58,364 nucleotides of DNA from Lachnospiraceae bacterium (lineage in GTDB: Bacteria; Bacillota; Clostridia; Lachnospirales; Lachnospiraceae). Both the position numbers and the translations under genes were made by a program. The first letter of the stretch is position 1. The number at the start of each line of letters is the position of its first letter. The notes under the pieces were generated by a model. The model ran no database searches. It was not told the DNA's origin and saw nothing but the letters and a program-made list of their open reading frames with translations. The stretch covers positions 1 to 58,364 of the forward strand of contig JAEEIK010000031.1 of the NCBI GenBank assembly GCA_016281335.1. The letters are read 5' to 3'. Shown here piece by piece: positions 24,027 through 33,986 of this stretch.

Positions 24027-25703
24027 ATGAAGAAAAACGAAAACATGGAAGATAAGCCTGTCCTTAAGATGATACCCTTAGGCGGGCTGGAACAGATAGG
24101 TATGAACATCACCGCATTTGAATACGGTGACAGCATCATGGTAGTGGACTGCGGCATGGGCTTCCCCGAGGATGACATGCTGGGGGTGGATCTGGTGATC
24201 CCGGATGTTAGCTACCTGGAAGAGAACATTGACAGGGTCAAGGGTTTCGTGATCACCCACGGACATGAGGATCATATCGGAGCCCTGCCTTATATACTGA
24301 AAAAAGTCAACGTGCCGGTATATGCGACCAAACTTACCATAGGCATAATAGCCCATAAGCTGGAAGAACACGGTCTGCAGGATTCGGTAGTTACAAAGGT
24401 CGTGAGCTTTTCACAGACCATAACGCTGGGTGATTTCCATGTGGAGTTCATCAGAACCAATCACAGCATAGTCGATGCGGCGGCGCTTGCCATATACACG
24501 CCCCAGGGCATCATAGTGCATACCGGTGATTTCAAAGTCGACTATACACCGATATTCGGTGATGCCATAGACCTGCAGCGTTTCGGAGAGCTGGGCAAAA
24601 AGGGCGTGCTTGCATTGCTCTGTGATTCCACCAATGCGGAAAGATCAGGCTTTACGCCTTCCGAATCGACAGTGGGCAAGACCCTTGCTTCTATCTTTGA
24701 GGAACAGAAGAACAAGAGGATAATCGTTGCCACCTTTGCTTCCAACGTGGACAGGGTGCAGCAGATAATCAATGCGGCGCACAAGTATGAAAGAAAGGTT
24801 GCGATAGAAGGCCGCAGCATGGTGAACATCATCAATACAGCCATAGAGCTTGAGAGACTGAGTGTTCCCGAGGATACGCTGGTAGAGCTGGATGAACTGA
24901 AGAATTATCCCGATGAGAAGACAGTGATAATCACCACGGGCAGCCAGGGCGAGAGACTGGCGGCTCTGTCCAGGATGGCAGGAGGCACCCACAAGAAGAT
25001 AATGATCGGCCCCAGGGATGCCATCATCTTCTCGTCTCATCCGATACCCGGAAACGAGAAGGCTATCACGAAGATTATCAACGAGATCTTCATGAGAGGC
25101 GCAGATGTGATATTCCAGGATACGCATGTATCGGGACATGCCTGCCAGGAAGAGATAAAGCTGATATATGCGCTGACAAGACCCAAGTATGCGGTGCCGG
25201 TCCACGGCGAGTACAAGCATCTGAAGGCCAATGCCAAGCTGGCTGAGCAGATGGGTGTTGATAAGGATCACATCATAATCCTGGAGAGCGGTGATGTACT
25301 GAACTTTAAGAACGGTGTGGCTTCCAAAGACGGCCGGGTACAGAGCGGCTTCGTATTCGTTGACGGTCTCGGAGTCGGAGACGTGGGCAACGTGGTGCTG
25401 CGTGACAGACAGAGACTGTCCGAAGACGGCATAATACTTCTGGTCATGGCCATGGATGCTGAGAACAGGATAGTGTCCGGCCCCGAGATAGTGACCAGAG
25501 GTTTCGTATATGTAAAAGAATCCGACGAACTTCTCGAAGACATACATATGCTGATAGATGATACGATCTGTGAGCATTTTGAGAATGAGGGCGGAGGAAG
25601 GAATAAGCTGAAGAACAGCATAAAGGATGCGGTGAGCGAGTTTGTCTGGAAACGTACAAAGAGGAGACCGATGATACTGCCGGTGATCCTGGATATCGAT
25701 TGA
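24027..25703 (+). CDS. rnjA: Ribonuclease J
   Basis: RNase J is an endo- and 5'-3' exoribonuclease of the metallo-beta-lactamase/beta-CASP family that matures and degrades RNA in Firmicutes. The 558-residue product has the metal-binding HGHEDHIGALPY (about residues 76-87), a beta-CASP domain, a GRSMVNI segment and a C-terminal domain. The length is normal. Whether it is J1 or J2 cannot be told without comparison. The next gene is ylbF, whose family is tied to mRNA processing through RNase Y, so the two may be functionally related. Confidence 0.95.
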   Translation: MKKNENMEDKPVLKMIPLGGLEQIGMNITAFEYGDSIMVVDCGMGFPEDDMLGVDLVIPDVSYLEENIDRVKGFVITHGHEDHIGALPYILKKVNVPVYATKLTIGIIAHKLEEHGLQDSVVTKVVSFSQTITLGDFHVEFIRTNHSIVDAAALAIYTPQGIIVHTGDFKVDYTPIFGDAIDLQRFGELGKKGVLALLCDSTNAERSGFTPSESTVGKTLASIFEEQKNKRIIVATFASNVDRVQQIINAAHKYERKVAIEGRSMVNIINTAIELERLSVPEDTLVELDELKNYPDEKTVIITTGSQGERLAALSRMAGGTHKKIMIGPRDAIIFSSHPIPGNEKAITKIINEIFMRGADVIFQDTHVSGHACQEEIKLIYALTRPKYAVPVHGEYKHLKANAKLAEQMGVDKDHIIILESGDVLNFKNGVASKDGRVQSGFVFVDGLGVGDVGNVVLRDRQRLSEDGIILLVMAMDAENRIVSGPEIVTRGFVYVKESDELLEDIHMLIDDTICEHFENEGGGRNKLKNSIKDAVSEFVWKRTKRRPMILPVILDID

Positions 25704-25711
25704 GGTGGCTT

Positions 25712-26038
25712 ATGACAGAAGTAGATAACGAGCTTTTTCAGCTGATAGAAGCAGTCAAGCATTCAAAGACCTACATCAATTACGACAGGGCGCGCATCAC
25801 TTTGAAGAGCGATCCGGAATTGATGGAGCGGGTGAACAGATACAGGGATGAAAATTTCAAACTGCAGAATTCCGTTGATGACGGGACGCTGCACGACAGG
25901 ATAGATGCGTTTGCGAAAGAAAACATGGAGCTTTCCGAAGAGCCGAGAGTCAGGGCATTTCTGAATGCGGAGCTGGCTCTGTGCAGGATGCTTCAGGAAA
26001 TAAGTACGGGAGTAGTCGAAGGTATCGACTTCGAATAA
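25712..26038 (+). CDS. ylbF: YlbF-family regulator
   Basis: The 108-residue, all-helical protein fits the YlbF/YmcA (Com_YlbF) family. In Bacillus these small proteins form a complex with YaaT that guides RNase Y, affecting competence, biofilm and sporulation. The visible pattern is a YxxARxxLKSDPELMERVNRYR helix and an LALCRMLQEIS helix. ATG 25712 is chosen because GAGGTGG lies at 25702-25708; an upstream in-frame start at 25700 would overlap the rnj stop codon. No YmcA or YaaT gene is nearby. Confidence 0.85.
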   Translation: MTEVDNELFQLIEAVKHSKTYINYDRARITLKSDPELMERVNRYRDENFKLQNSVDDGTLHDRIDAFAKENMELSEEPRVRAFLNAELALCRMLQEISTGVVEGIDFE

Positions 26039-26041
26039 GTT

Positions 26042-26560
26042 ATGAGAGGAACAAAGAAATTTGCATGGGCAGTAGTGAAAGCGATGTTCGGCCTCGTGAT
26101 CCTTGCAGTGATCATGATGCTTGTTTATCGTTTTGCCCTGGATGCATATGATTACGGATACAGGATATTTGATGAGAAGCCCATGAGTCCCGAGCCGGGA
26201 CTTACCATGAGCGTTGCGATAGTGGAAGGCAAGTCGGTATCCGAGATAGGCAAGATACTTGAAGATAAGGGGCTGATCAGAAGCGGCACGCTCTTTTATC
26301 TTCAGGAGATGTTCTCTTCCTATCATAAGAAGCTGCAGCCGGGAGTATATGAACTGTCCACAGCCATGACCCCCGAAGAGATAATGGCGCTGATGTCCGC
26401 CGATAACGGGGACGATACAGAGGATGAGTATTATATACCGGAGAAGACCGTTGACAATTCCGGGGATATGATGTCGGATGAAGCAGATGATACCGAAGAG
26501 GCCGCTGAAGGTGAAGACGTTCAGGAAGACGAAGAGCAGACAGACGGTGAAGAGCAGTGA
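26042..26560 (+). CDS. MltG-like membrane protein without the transglycosylase domain
   Basis: The 172-residue protein has one membrane helix (about 12-33). Residues 55-125 resemble the LysM-like region at the N-terminus of MltG/YceG (VAIVEGKSVSEIGKILEDKG, LQPGVYELS). The catalytic domain that should follow is missing. Instead the protein ends in a very acidic tail of about 45 residues. trmR starts 4 nt before its stop codon, so nothing has been cut off by a frameshift downstream. In Bacillus, full-length mltG occupies this exact slot before trmR. It may have become a non-enzymatic wall-synthesis partner, which is inference. Confidence 0.8.
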   Translation: MRGTKKFAWAVVKAMFGLVILAVIMMLVYRFALDAYDYGYRIFDEKPMSPEPGLTMSVAIVEGKSVSEIGKILEDKGLIRSGTLFYLQEMFSSYHKKLQPGVYELSTAMTPEEIMALMSADNGDDTEDEYYIPEKTVDNSGDMMSDEADDTEEAAEGEDVQEDEEQTDGEEQ

Positions 26561-27207
26561 TAAAAGAAGATCCGGCTGCAATCTTTTTTGAAGGACTTGC
26601 CCCTGATATACCGGAAGCGCTCCTGGATATCAGGGATGAAGCGCTGGCAGAAGACGTACCTATAATAAGGAGCAGCGCGGCCGCGCTTCTTCGTTTTTTT
26701 ATTCGAACCAGAAAGCCGGAGAGTATATTGGAGATAGGCACGGGTACCGGTTACTCAGCTCTCATCATGTGGGAAGCATCAGGAAGAAGCGCCCATATCA
26801 CGACGATAGAAAAATATGAAAAGCGTATCCCTAAAGCTAAGGCGAACTTTGAAAGCTACGGCGCGGCAGGAAGCATAGAACTGCTGGAGGGAGATGCGAC
26901 GGATATACTTAAAGAGCTTAAAGGAGTATATCAGTTTATCTTCATGGATGCGGCGAAGGGACAGTACCTGCATTTCTTTCCCGAGATAATGAGACTGCTG
27001 GCTCCCGGCGGGATGCTGGTAAGTGACAACATACTACAGGATCAGGATATGCTGAGATCCCGTTATGCGGTGAGGAGACGGGATCGCACCATACATGCAA
27101 GGATGAGGGAATACTTATATACCCTTTCACATAATGACGAACTGGAGACGCTGTTCCTCGAAGACGGGGACGGAATGAGCGTCTCGATCAAGAAGGATGG
27201 AAGATGA
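26557..27207 (+). CDS. trmR: tRNA 5-hydroxyuridine methyltransferase
   Basis: The 216-residue class I SAM methyltransferase has ILEIGTGTGYSAL (about 47-59) and FMDAAKGQYL at the O-methyltransferase acidic site. TrmR methylates 5-hydroxyuridine 34 to 5-methoxyuridine in Gram-positive tRNAs. The assignment rests on similarity to YrrM and on its place directly before a U32-family trhP gene, the order seen in Bacillus. It overlaps both neighbours by 4 nt (ATGA), so they are translationally coupled. Confidence 0.88.
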   Translation: MIKEDPAAIFFEGLAPDIPEALLDIRDEALAEDVPIIRSSAAALLRFFIRTRKPESILEIGTGTGYSALIMWEASGRSAHITTIEKYEKRIPKAKANFESYGAAGSIELLEGDATDILKELKGVYQFIFMDAAKGQYLHFFPEIMRLLAPGGMLVSDNILQDQDMLRSRYAVRRRDRTIHARMREYLYTLSHNDELETLFLEDGDGMSVSIKKDGR

Positions 27208-28424
27208 AAAAGCCGGAACTGCTGATACCTGCCGGCAGTCTCGATGTCTTTAAGGTGGCCGTGGACTACGGCGCCGATGCCGTATACATAGGCGGCGAGG
27301 CATACGGACTCAGGGCAAAGGCAAAGAATTTTTCATACGAAGATATGGCGCAGGCCATAAAGTATGCCCATGACAGAAACGTTAAGGTACATGTCACGGC
27401 AAATATCTTTGCGCATAATAAGGATATCGATGAGGCTGAAAATTATTTTAAGACTCTGAAGGAGCTTAAGCCGGATGCGCTTATCATCTCGGATCCCGGG
27501 ATGTTTGAGACCGCAAGGGAAGTATGTCCGGAGATAGAGATACATGTTTCTACCCAGGCAAACAATACGAATTACAAGACCTGTAATTTCTGGCATTCGA
27601 GAGGAGCAAAGAGAGTGGTAATGGCAAGGGAACTGTCTCTTGCAGAGATAAAGGAGATAAGAAAGAGGACGTCGGAAGAACTTGAGCTGGAGAGCTTTAT
27701 TCACGGCGCCATGTGCATTTCGTACTCCGGACGCTGTCTGCTCTCAGCCTTTATGACGGGGAGAGATGCCAATCACGGAGAGTGCACCCATCCATGCAGA
27801 TGGAAGTATGCTCTGGTGGAAGAGACGAGACCGGGACAGTATATGCCCGTGGAAGAGAATGAAAGAGGAACATATATCTTTAATTCCAAAGACCTGTGCA
27901 TGATAGAGCACATACCCGAACTCGTGGATGCCGGCATAGACAGCTTCAAGATAGAAGGCCGCATGAAGACAGCGCTCTACGTTGCAACGGTGGCCCGCAC
28001 CTACAGAAAGGCCATTGACTGGTATGCCGAGTCTGAGGAATGTTACCGTGAACATATGGACTGGCTTAAGAAGGAGATAATGAGCTGTACTTACAGAGAG
28101 TACTGTACCGGCTTTTATTTCGGACATCCGGGTGAAGAAAGCCAGATCTACGGAAGCAATACCTATGTGCACGGCTCGGTATATCTGGGCAGAGTAGAAG
28201 AGGTAAAAGACGGATATGCGCTGATAACCCAGAAGAATAAGTTTTCGGTAGCCGAAGAGATAGAGATAATGAAAGCGGACGGCAGTGATATACCTACGAT
28301 AGTCCTTTCAATGAAGAATGAGCAGGGTGAGAATATCAGCTCCTGTCCCCATCCCGAAGAAAAGATATGGCTTGAGGCAGATGTCTGTCCCGAAGTCGGA
28401 GACATAATAAGGAGAGTATCATGA
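27204..28424 (+). CDS. trhP: U32-family tRNA hydroxylation protein
   Basis: The 406-residue protein has the U32 signature [17 protein letters not shown] at the N-terminus and a cysteine-rich segment ([13 protein letters not shown], then GECTHPCRW) that likely binds an iron-sulfur cluster. Despite the peptidase name, TrhP proteins take part in prephenate-dependent hydroxylation of wobble uridine 34. TrmR then methylates that product, and trmR is directly upstream. In Bacillus two such genes follow trmR; here there is only one, which may combine both roles. Confidence 0.88.
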   Translation: MKKPELLIPAGSLDVFKVAVDYGADAVYIGGEAYGLRAKAKNFSYEDMAQAIKYAHDRNVKVHVTANIFAHNKDIDEAENYFKTLKELKPDALIISDPGMFETAREVCPEIEIHVSTQANNTNYKTCNFWHSRGAKRVVMARELSLAEIKEIRKRTSEELELESFIHGAMCISYSGRCLLSAFMTGRDANHGECTHPCRWKYALVEETRPGQYMPVEENERGTYIFNSKDLCMIEHIPELVDAGIDSFKIEGRMKTALYVATVARTYRKAIDWYAESEECYREHMDWLKKEIMSCTYREYCTGFYFGHPGEESQIYGSNTYVHGSVYLGRVEEVKDGYALITQKNKFSVAEEIEIMKADGSDIPTIVLSMKNEQGENISSCPHPEEKIWLEADVCPEVGDIIRRVS

Positions 28425-30532
28425 GTGAAGTATTGAACATCGAGGAATTATTCGGAAGAAATGTGTTTACGATCGAGAAGATGCGTGTGCGTCTTCCCAG
28501 AGCCGTATATCACGAAGTGCGCAGAGTCATGGATGAAGGCGGTGAACTGTCGAAGACCAGCGCGGATATCGTGGCCAAGGCCATGAAAGACTGGGCCGTT
28601 GAAAACGGCGCAACCCACTATACACACTGGTTCCAGCCGCTTACCGGTATTACTGCGGAGAAGCATGATGCTTTTGTGACGCATCCGGATGATGAGGGAA
28701 GGATGCTCCTTGAGTTTTCGGGAAAAGAGCTGATAAAGGGTGAACCCGATGCTTCCTCATTTCCTTCGGGCGGACTGCGCGCTACCTTCGAGGCCAGAGG
28801 TTATACCGCCTGGGACATTACCTCACCTGCCTTTCTTAAGGATGATGCAACGGGGAAGATACTCTGCATACCTACTGCTTTCTGCTCCTATACCGGAGAG
28901 GCGCTGGACAAGAAGACTCCGCTTTTGCGTTCCGAGGAAGTTATCAGTGAGCAGGCTCTGCGTATAGTAAAACTCTTCGGTAACACAGCTGCGAAAAAAG
29001 TATACAGCTCCGTGGGCATAGAGCAGGAGTATTTTCTGATAGACCGTGAAAAATATTTAAAGAGAGCAGACCTGATCTTCTCGGGTCGTACGCTTTACGG
29101 AGCTATGCCGCCTAAAGGACAGGAACTTGAAGATCACTACTTCGGCGCCATAAGGGAACGCATCGGCGCATATATGAAGGATCTGAATATCGAACTGTGG
29201 AAGCTGGGCGTGACCGCGAAGACCCAGCATAATGAGGTGGCACCCGCACAGCACGAGCTGGCCCCCATATATGAAAACGGCAATGTGGCCGTTGATCACA
29301 ATCAGCTGGTAATGGAGACGATGAAGAAAGTGGCGGGACGCCACGGTCTCATGTGCCTGCTGCACGAAAAGCCTTTTGCCGGAGTGAACGGTTCGGGCAA
29401 GCATGACAACTGGTCACTGGTGACTGACAACGGAATGAACCTGCTGGATCCGGGACTTACACCGAATGAAAACATTCAGTTCCTGCTGGTGCTTGCCTGC
29501 ATCATAAAAGCCGTTGACGAACATGCGGATCTGCTCCGCCAGTCAGCAGCTGATGTAGGTAATGATCACAGACTGGGAGCGGATGAAGCGCCGCCCGCGA
29601 TCATCTCGGTATTCTTAGGTGACCAATTGGAAGACGTGGTCAGGCAGCTGGTATCAACGGGTACAGCAAAGAAGGCAAAGAAGGGCGGCAAGCTGGAGAC
29701 AGGTGTTTCCACGCTTCCCGAACTTGACAGGGATGCAACGGACAGGAACCGCACCTCACCCTTTGCATTTACCGGTAATAAATTTGAATTCAGAATGGTA
29801 GGTTCTTCCGATTCCGTGGCAGGACCCAATACCACACTCAATGCCATAGTTGCGGAGAGCTTCGCGGAAGCTGCCGACAGGCTTGAGAAAGCTGAAGACT
29901 TTGATATGGAAGTGCATGATATCATCAAGGAATTCCTGACGGATCACCAGAGGATCATCTTTAACGGTGACGGTTATTCCGAGGAATGGGTGAAGGAAGC
30001 CGAGAGGAGAGGGCTTCCGAATATCAGGTCCATGGTGGAGAGTGTCGAAGCGCTGCTTACGAAAAAGTCGGTGGCGATGTTTGAGAAGTTTAAGATATTT
30101 ACCAGATCGGAACTCTCATCCAGAGCAGAGATACTCTATGAGACCTATTCCAAGTGCATTAATATAGAGGCAATGACCATGCTGGATATGGCAGGCAAGC
30201 AGATAATCCCTGCTGTCATGAAGTATACAGGCCGGCTCGGAGAAGGAGTAACTGCGCTGCTTAATGCGCGCGCTGATGCTTCGGTGCATACCGACATGCT
30301 GAACAGATGCACGGAGCAGCTCATAAAGATGAAGAAAGCTCAGGAAAAACTGAAGAAGGATCTGGAGAAAGCAAATAAAACAGCGGACGGCAAGAAGAAA
30401 GCCGTATACTACAGGGATGTGATCTGTGCCGATATGTCAGCCCTGAGGGCTCCCGCCGATCAGCTGGAGATGATGGTGGATAAGGAAATGTGGCCTTTCC
30501 CTACTTACGGCGACATACTGTTTGAGGTATAA
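28421..30532 (+). CDS. glnN: Glutamine synthetase type III
   Basis: The 703-residue protein has the size of GSIII, the large dodecameric glutamine synthetase of Bacteroides and many Clostridia. It joins ammonia to glutamate with ATP. Visible family features are [38 protein letters not shown] and [17 protein letters not shown]. It overlaps trhP by ATGA, so it lies at the end of the trmR-trhP operon, or has an internal promoter I could not see. No nitrogen regulator is nearby. Confidence 0.96.
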   Translation: MSEVLNIEELFGRNVFTIEKMRVRLPRAVYHEVRRVMDEGGELSKTSADIVAKAMKDWAVENGATHYTHWFQPLTGITAEKHDAFVTHPDDEGRMLLEFSGKELIKGEPDASSFPSGGLRATFEARGYTAWDITSPAFLKDDATGKILCIPTAFCSYTGEALDKKTPLLRSEEVISEQALRIVKLFGNTAAKKVYSSVGIEQEYFLIDREKYLKRADLIFSGRTLYGAMPPKGQELEDHYFGAIRERIGAYMKDLNIELWKLGVTAKTQHNEVAPAQHELAPIYENGNVAVDHNQLVMETMKKVAGRHGLMCLLHEKPFAGVNGSGKHDNWSLVTDNGMNLLDPGLTPNENIQFLLVLACIIKAVDEHADLLRQSAADVGNDHRLGADEAPPAIISVFLGDQLEDVVRQLVSTGTAKKAKKGGKLETGVSTLPELDRDATDRNRTSPFAFTGNKFEFRMVGSSDSVAGPNTTLNAIVAESFAEAADRLEKAEDFDMEVHDIIKEFLTDHQRIIFNGDGYSEEWVKEAERRGLPNIRSMVESVEALLTKKSVAMFEKFKIFTRSELSSRAEILYETYSKCINIEAMTMLDMAGKQIIPAVMKYTGRLGEGVTALLNARADASVHTDMLNRCTEQLIKMKKAQEKLKKDLEKANKTADGKKKAVYYRDVICADMSALRAPADQLEMMVDKEMWPFPTYGDILFEV

Positions 30533-30546
30533 GAGAGGATATATCT

Positions 30547-32169
30547 GTGGGAAAAAGATTATTACTGGACTGTACGCTCAGGGACGGCGGTTACGTCAAC
30601 GACTGGGATTTCGGACATGATGATCTGATAAAGATCTATGAGAGACTGTGTCTGGCCGGCGTTGATATGATTGAAGTCGGTTTCCTGGATCAGCGCAGAC
30701 CTTATGACAGAAACAGGAGCATACTTCCGGATACCGCTTCGGTAAGGACTACCTTCGGCATGGCTGAAGGCAGACCTCCCATGGTAGTCGGCATGATAGA
30801 TTACGGCACCTGTCCCATAGAATGTGTGGAAGACTGCGAGGATTCTTTTCTTGACGGCATCAGGGTCATCTTCAAAAAACAGAAGATGCATGAAGCCATG
30901 GAATTCTGCGGACAGCTGAAAGAAAAGGGTTATAAGGTATTTTCACAGCTGGTGTCCATTACCGCTTATTCAGATGAAGATATTATGGAACTCATCGGGC
31001 TTGTAAACGAGGTAAAACCTTATGCGGTATCGATGGTTGATACCTACGGTTTGCTGGATCCCGCATGGCTCACACATTATTTTGAGATACTGGATGCTTG
31101 GGTTGATAAGGACATCGCAGTAGGATTCCATGCCCATAATAACTTCCAGCTGGCTTATGCAAATGCCATGACTTTTCTTAAAAAAGACAGGGAGAGGGAC
31201 ATACTCGTTGACGGTACCCTCTTCGGTATGGGAAAGAGCGCCGGCAACGCGCCGCTGGAGCTCCTTGCCATGTATATGAACGAGAATTATGAAAAATCCT
31301 ATGACGTATCACAGATGCTGGAAGCTATAGAGGAGAACATCAGACCTTTCTATGCAAAGGCGCCCTGGGGATACAAGACCTTCTTCTATCTGAGCGCTTC
31401 CAACAAGTGTCATCCGAGTTATGTGGATTATTTTCAGAGAAAGGGAAATCTCTCGATAACCAAGCTGAACAGACTCCTTTCGATGATACAGCCCGAAGAA
31501 AAGAAGCTGCTCTATGACAAGGACCTGGCGGAAAGTCTTTACAGAAAATATGTGGATGAAGATCTGGATGATGAGGAGAGTCTTAAGAAGCTCAAAAAGA
31601 TCTGCGAAGGAAAAGAAGTGCTGCTGATCGGCCCGGGTAAGAACATACAGCTGCAGGCTGATATGGTTGAGCGTTTCCTGAATGAGCATGACTGTGTCAG
31701 CATCTCCTTTAACTATATTCCGAAGAATATCAAACCTGACTACGTGTTCATAACCAAGGCAGGACGCTATCACGAACTGACAGGCATACTCCATGAGAAT
31801 CCCGATATAGGCGTGATAGCGACTACGAACTTAGAGCCGCTCTCCAAGAACTTTGACATGAGCTTCGGCAGGGAACCCCTGCTTGAACAGAAGGAAGCCA
31901 TTACCGACAATCCTTTCCTGATGATGTTAAAGATCTTAAGAAGGGCGGATATAAAGAAGGTGAACTGCGCCGGGCTGGACGGTTACTCGGATACAGAGGA
32001 CAACTATGTGAATCCCGGAATGGAATATGATTTTGTAAAAGCCGAAGCTCAGCATCTGAACAGATATATAAGAAACGTGCTGGCAGATGATTATTCCGAT
32101 ATAGAGATAGAATTCATAACCTTCTCGCTCTATAACAAGATCGAAGATATCGACAGCGGAAGCTTTTAA
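30547..32169 (+). CDS. HMGL-like aldolase fused to an uncharacterised Rossmann-like C-terminal domain
   Basis: The 540-residue protein starts with GTG after AGAGAGGA. Residues 1-290 form a DRE-TIM/HMG-CoA-lyase-like barrel with DCTLRDGG at the start and the metal-binding GFHAHNN (about 198-204). The glycine-rich GTLFGMGKSAGNAP follows. This resembles 4-hydroxy-2-oxoacid aldolases and related Claisen-type enzymes. The C-terminal 190 residues begin with LLIGPGKN and contain YVFITKAGRY, suggesting a nucleotide-binding Rossmann-like fold I cannot name. The neighbours are a ThDP enzyme and a HAD phosphatase, which suggests joint carbon-carbon bond chemistry on a keto acid or sugar. Substrate unknown. 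Confidence 0.8.
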   Translation: MGKRLLLDCTLRDGGYVNDWDFGHDDLIKIYERLCLAGVDMIEVGFLDQRRPYDRNRSILPDTASVRTTFGMAEGRPPMVVGMIDYGTCPIECVEDCEDSFLDGIRVIFKKQKMHEAMEFCGQLKEKGYKVFSQLVSITAYSDEDIMELIGLVNEVKPYAVSMVDTYGLLDPAWLTHYFEILDAWVDKDIAVGFHAHNNFQLAYANAMTFLKKDRERDILVDGTLFGMGKSAGNAPLELLAMYMNENYEKSYDVSQMLEAIEENIRPFYAKAPWGYKTFFYLSASNKCHPSYVDYFQRKGNLSITKLNRLLSMIQPEEKKLLYDKDLAESLYRKYVDEDLDDEESLKKLKKICEGKEVLLIGPGKNIQLQADMVERFLNEHDCVSISFNYIPKNIKPDYVFITKAGRYHELTGILHENPDIGVIATTNLEPLSKNFDMSFGREPLLEQKEAITDNPFLMMLKILRRADIKKVNCAGLDGYSDTEDNYVNPGMEYDFVKAEAQHLNRYIRNVLADDYSDIEIEFITFSLYNKIEDIDSGSF

Positions 32170-32192
32170 ATATAAGGGAAGAGAGACAGGAT

Positions 32193-33986
32193 ATGGAAAT
32201 AAGAGTTGCGGATTATATAGCGGAGTTCCTTGCGGATCACGGCATGAAGGACTGCTTTATGGTGACCGGCGGCGGAGCCATGCATCTTGATGATGCAATA
32301 GGACATAATGAGAGGATACACTGTGTATTTGATCATCACGAGCAGGCCTGCGCTATAGCGGCAGAGGGCTATACCCGTATGACAGGAAAGCTTGCCGCAG
32401 TCTGCGTGACCAGCGGCCCCGGAGGCACTAATGCCATTACCGGAGTCATGGGCGGCTGGCTGGATTCGATCCCGATGTTTGTCTTATCGGGACAGGTGAA
32501 GCGGGAAACTACCATAGGCGCATATCCGGAGCTTAACTTAAGACAGCTGGGTGATCAGGAATTTGATATAGTCAGCTCGGTTAAGAACATGACAAAATAT
32601 GCGGTGTCTGTCTATGTGCCGAGAGAGATCGCCTATCATCTGGAGAAGGCTTACTACCTTGCGCTTGAAGGCAGGAGGGGACCTGTGTGGTTGGATATAC
32701 CTTTAGATGTGCAGGGCGCAAAGATAGATACCGACGAGCTGCTGCATTTCGATCCTAAGGCTGAGAGGCCCTGGGACGTTCCGGAGATAAAGGACAGTGT
32801 CATAGAGATGCTTACAGCGAAGCTGAAGGCTTCAAAGTCACCGCTGGTGCTGGCGGGCACAGGCATCAATCCCGGCGGGGCCAGGGAGAAGCTGCTTAAG
32901 TTTCTTGAAAAATATAAGATACCGGCAGTTACCGCATGGAATGCCAACGATACCGTGGCTTTTGACAATCCTTATTTTGCGGGCATGCCCGGGACCGTAG
33001 GAACCAGACCCGGAAACTTTGCGGTACAGAATGCCGACCTGCTCATAAGCCTCGGCTGCCGCATGAACATAAGGATGATAGGTTACAATCATTTTGATTT
33101 TGCAAAGAATGCCTTTAAGGCAGCAGTGGACATAGATGAGAGGGAACTGCACAAACCTACCTTAAGGCTTGATCTGCCGATACACGGTGATCTTAACGAG
33201 TTCCTTGATAAGATGCTGGCACAGGATTATGAACCCGCAAGTCAGCATGAAAAGTGGGTTTCATGGTGCAGGAGTCTGGTAGAAAAGTATCCTTCGGTAA
33301 GAGAGGGCATGCATGGGGACGGACTCATCAATCCCTATGTGTTCATTGATAAACTTTTCGGAGAATTAAAGTGCGATGACCGCATCATCTGCGGAAACGG
33401 CAGTGCCTGCGTCATCACTTTCCAGGCTGCGAAGATAAAGCAGGGACAGAGGATGTTCACCAACTCGGGCTGCGCAGCCATGGGCTACGGTTTTCCGGCA
33501 GCCCTGGGAGTTGCCGTATCGGATAATTCAAAGCGCACTGTCTGCATAGACGGAGAGGGCAGCTTTATGATGAACCTGCAGGAACTGGCAACCGTAGTGC
33601 AGAATAAGCTGAATCTTAAGATATTTATCATAAACAACAACGGCTATCTTTCCATCAGACAGACCCAGACCAATCTGTTCAAGCCGCCTCTTATAGGAGT
33701 GGATCACGAAAGCGGTGTGGGCTTCCCGGATTTTAAAAAGCTGGCGGATGCTTTCGGGCTGGAATACAGAAGACTGGACAGCGAGAAAGATGCGGAAGGC
33801 ATCATAAGGGAAGTGCTGGAGGGCGAAGGTCCGGTCATCTGCGAAGCGGTGGTGGATCCCACCCAGAACTTCGAGCCCAAGTCTTCTTCAAAAGTATTGC
33901 CGGACGGACGCATAGTATCTCCTTCGCTTGATGACATGGCTCCGTTCCTGGATCGAAGCGAATACGAAGGAGTGAAGTATGTTTAA
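32193..33986 (+). CDS. ThDP-dependent enzyme, acetolactate synthase-like
   Basis: The 597-residue protein has the three-domain layout of acetohydroxyacid synthase-like enzymes. The activating glutamate is Glu50 in DHHEQACA. The central domain is present, and the C-terminal cofactor site is IDGEGSFMMNLQEL followed by INNN. No small regulatory subunit or other branched-chain amino acid gene is near, so a role in isoleucine/valine synthesis is less likely. Related ThDP enzymes such as YerE add a two-carbon unit from pyruvate to CDP-sugars, and pairing with an aldolase is known from surface-glycan clusters. The reaction here is inference. Confidence 0.85.
   Translation: MEIRVADYIAEFLADHGMKDCFMVTGGGAMHLDDAIGHNERIHCVFDHHEQACAIAAEGYTRMTGKLAAVCVTSGPGGTNAITGVMGGWLDSIPMFVLSGQVKRETTIGAYPELNLRQLGDQEFDIVSSVKNMTKYAVSVYVPREIAYHLEKAYYLALEGRRGPVWLDIPLDVQGAKIDTDELLHFDPKAERPWDVPEIKDSVIEMLTAKLKASKSPLVLAGTGINPGGAREKLLKFLEKYKIPAVTAWNANDTVAFDNPYFAGMPGTVGTRPGNFAVQNADLLISLGCRMNIRMIGYNHFDFAKNAFKAAVDIDERELHKPTLRLDLPIHGDLNEFLDKMLAQDYEPASQHEKWVSWCRSLVEKYPSVREGMHGDGLINPYVFIDKLFGELKCDDRIICGNGSACVITFQAAKIKQGQRMFTNSGCAAMGYGFPAALGVAVSDNSKRTVCIDGEGSFMMNLQELATVVQNKLNLKIFIINNNGYLSIRQTQTNLFKPPLIGVDHESGVGFPDFKKLADAFGLEYRRLDSEKDAEGIIREVLEGEGPVICEAVVDPTQNFEPKSSSKVLPDGRIVSPSLDDMAPFLDRSEYEGVKYV

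Noticed and set aside
24645-25577. Minus-strand open frame of 310 codons
   Set aside because: It is a shadow of RNase J; the plus-strand frame has full family similarity.
26042-26560. Frameshifted or broken mltG pseudogene
   Set aside because: The next gene, trmR, begins 4 nt before the stop codon, so no catalytic remnant is present in any frame. The acidic tail looks like a real end.
32193-33986. Acetolactate synthase IlvB of branched-chain amino acid synthesis
   Set aside because: The fold fits, but no regulatory subunit or ilv/leu gene is present and the neighbours are an aldolase and a phosphatase. The specific name was therefore not used.
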